Assembly (NCBI GenBank): GCA_035264765.1
Contig: DATFPQ010000085.1
Coordinates: forward strand, 1-5,176
Length of the DNA stretch: 5,176 nt
Reading direction: 5' to 3'
Source of the DNA: DATFPQ01 sp035264765
GTDB lineage: Bacteria > Actinomycetota > Actinomycetes > Actinomycetales > Angustibacteraceae
The notes beneath the pieces were generated by a model that saw nothing but the letters and a program-made list of their open reading frames with translations, made no database searches and was not told where the DNA came from. Both the position numbers and the translations under genes were made by a program. How positions within the stretch are numbered: the stretch's first letter is position 1; every line of letters starts with the position of its first letter. Of the stretch, positions 4,729 through 5,176 are shown in pieces.

Positions 4729-5176
4729 TCAGCCGAGCCGCTGCGCCAGCCGCTCCACCCGGCGTACGTACACGGCGGTGTCCGCGAACATGCCCTGCTG
4801 ACGCACCGACCGCAGTCCCTGGTAGTAGCCGGCGATCGCCTGCTCGCGGCTGTCCGCGCTGCGCAGCAGCGACTTCAGGATCACGACGCCGGCGGTGACG
4901 TTGTCCTCGACGTCGAGCAGGTTGAGCCGCCGGCCGACCAGATCGGAGGCCCACCGCCCGGATGCAGGGATGACCTGCATCACGCCCAGCGCGTTGGCCG
5001 GCGACACCGCTCGGTGGTTCCAGCTCGATTCCTGGAAGCCGACGGCGAGGGCAAGTGCGGGGTCGACGCCGTACCGGGCGGCGGTTCGGCGGATGATCCG
5101 TCGGGTCGCCTCGGGGCCGGGCGCGGCGCGGCGGGCCAGCGCCCTGCGGTTGGCGTCGGCGGCGCTGACCACGGAC
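4729..5176 (-). CDS. Lytic transglycosylase, SLT domain (5' end outside window)
   Basis: The last 148 or so codons of a gene whose start lies beyond the right edge; the frame stays open to the edge. The visible part is a complete lysozyme-like SLT domain: a helix containing RRIIRRTAARYGVDPALALA, then catalytic Glu in GFQESSWNHRAVSP, GVMQVIP, the NVTAGVVILKSLL helix, AGYYQG and a C-terminal helix ending in RLAQRLG. These enzymes cleave the MurNAc-GlcNAc bond of peptidoglycan non-hydrolytically, giving 1,6-anhydro products; the Glu is the acid/base residue. No signal peptide, membrane anchor or LysM module is visible, but relatives usually carry them at the N-terminus, which is not shown here. 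A GTG at 5170-5172 could be an annotated start and would give 147 residues, but that would leave an enzyme of the cell wall without an export signal, so I take it as internal. The PASTA kinase follows after 142 bases on the same strand. Confidence 0.88.
   Translation of the reverse strand, partial: SVVSAADANRRALARRAAPGPEATRRIIRRTAARYGVDPALALAVGFQESSWNHRAVSPANALGVMQVIPASGRWASDLVGRRLNLLDVEDNVTAGVVILKSLLRSADSREQAIAGYYQGLRSVRQQGMFADTAVYVRRVERLAQRLG

Noticed and set aside
3624..4898. 424-codon plus-strand frame opposite the kinase and transglycosylase genes
   Set aside because: It spans two well-supported minus-strand genes and the gap between them, and shows no family features.
5170..5172. GTG as the true start of the transglycosylase
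   Set aside because: The frame continues to the window edge and the resulting protein would lack any export signal expected for a wall enzyme.

Overview
The window reads as chromosomal DNA from a high-GC Gram-positive bacterium (Actinomycetota). The support is the very strong G/C bias at third codon positions, GTG starts, a PASTA-domain Ser/Thr kinase of the actinobacterial PknL-like kind, and a probable leaderless promoter. I see no tRNA, rRNA, CRISPR array, insertion sequence or phage gene.

Layout. Positions 2-364 (+) hold the 3' end of a small sulfite-oxidase-like molybdopterin enzyme. It converges on 423-923 (-), a small secreted four-cysteine protein of unknown function, with a strong G/C hairpin (368-406) between the two stops. 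Positions 924-1335 are a 412-base non-coding stretch with short repeats, hairpins and weak promoter-like boxes, and its 924-1160 part is more A/T-containing than its surroundings. Positions 1336-1530 (-) encode a 64-aa DUF4177 protein. After a 115-base gap come three minus-strand genes, read right to left: a lytic transglycosylase whose 5' end lies outside the window (4729-5176), a transmembrane Ser/Thr kinase with four PASTA repeats (2622-4586), and an EamA/DMT-family transporter (1646-2617) that starts four bases after the kinase stop.

How the genes may work together. The transglycosylase cuts peptidoglycan glycan strands. PASTA kinases are known to sense peptidoglycan or its fragments outside the cell and to phosphorylate proteins inside it. 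Their adjacency suggests a wall-remodelling and wall-sensing pair, with the transporter probably translated by coupling to the kinase. This is inference from gene order and family knowledge. The kinase also seems to have its own promoter: a TAGAAT box lies six bases before its GTG, which suggests a leaderless mRNA.

I do not find a convincing undescribed multi-gene system. The items most worth a second look are the leaderless kinase start, the transglycosylase-kinase-transporter arrangement, the secreted protein with its repeat-rich leader, and the tandem repeats in the 142-base transglycosylase-kinase gap.
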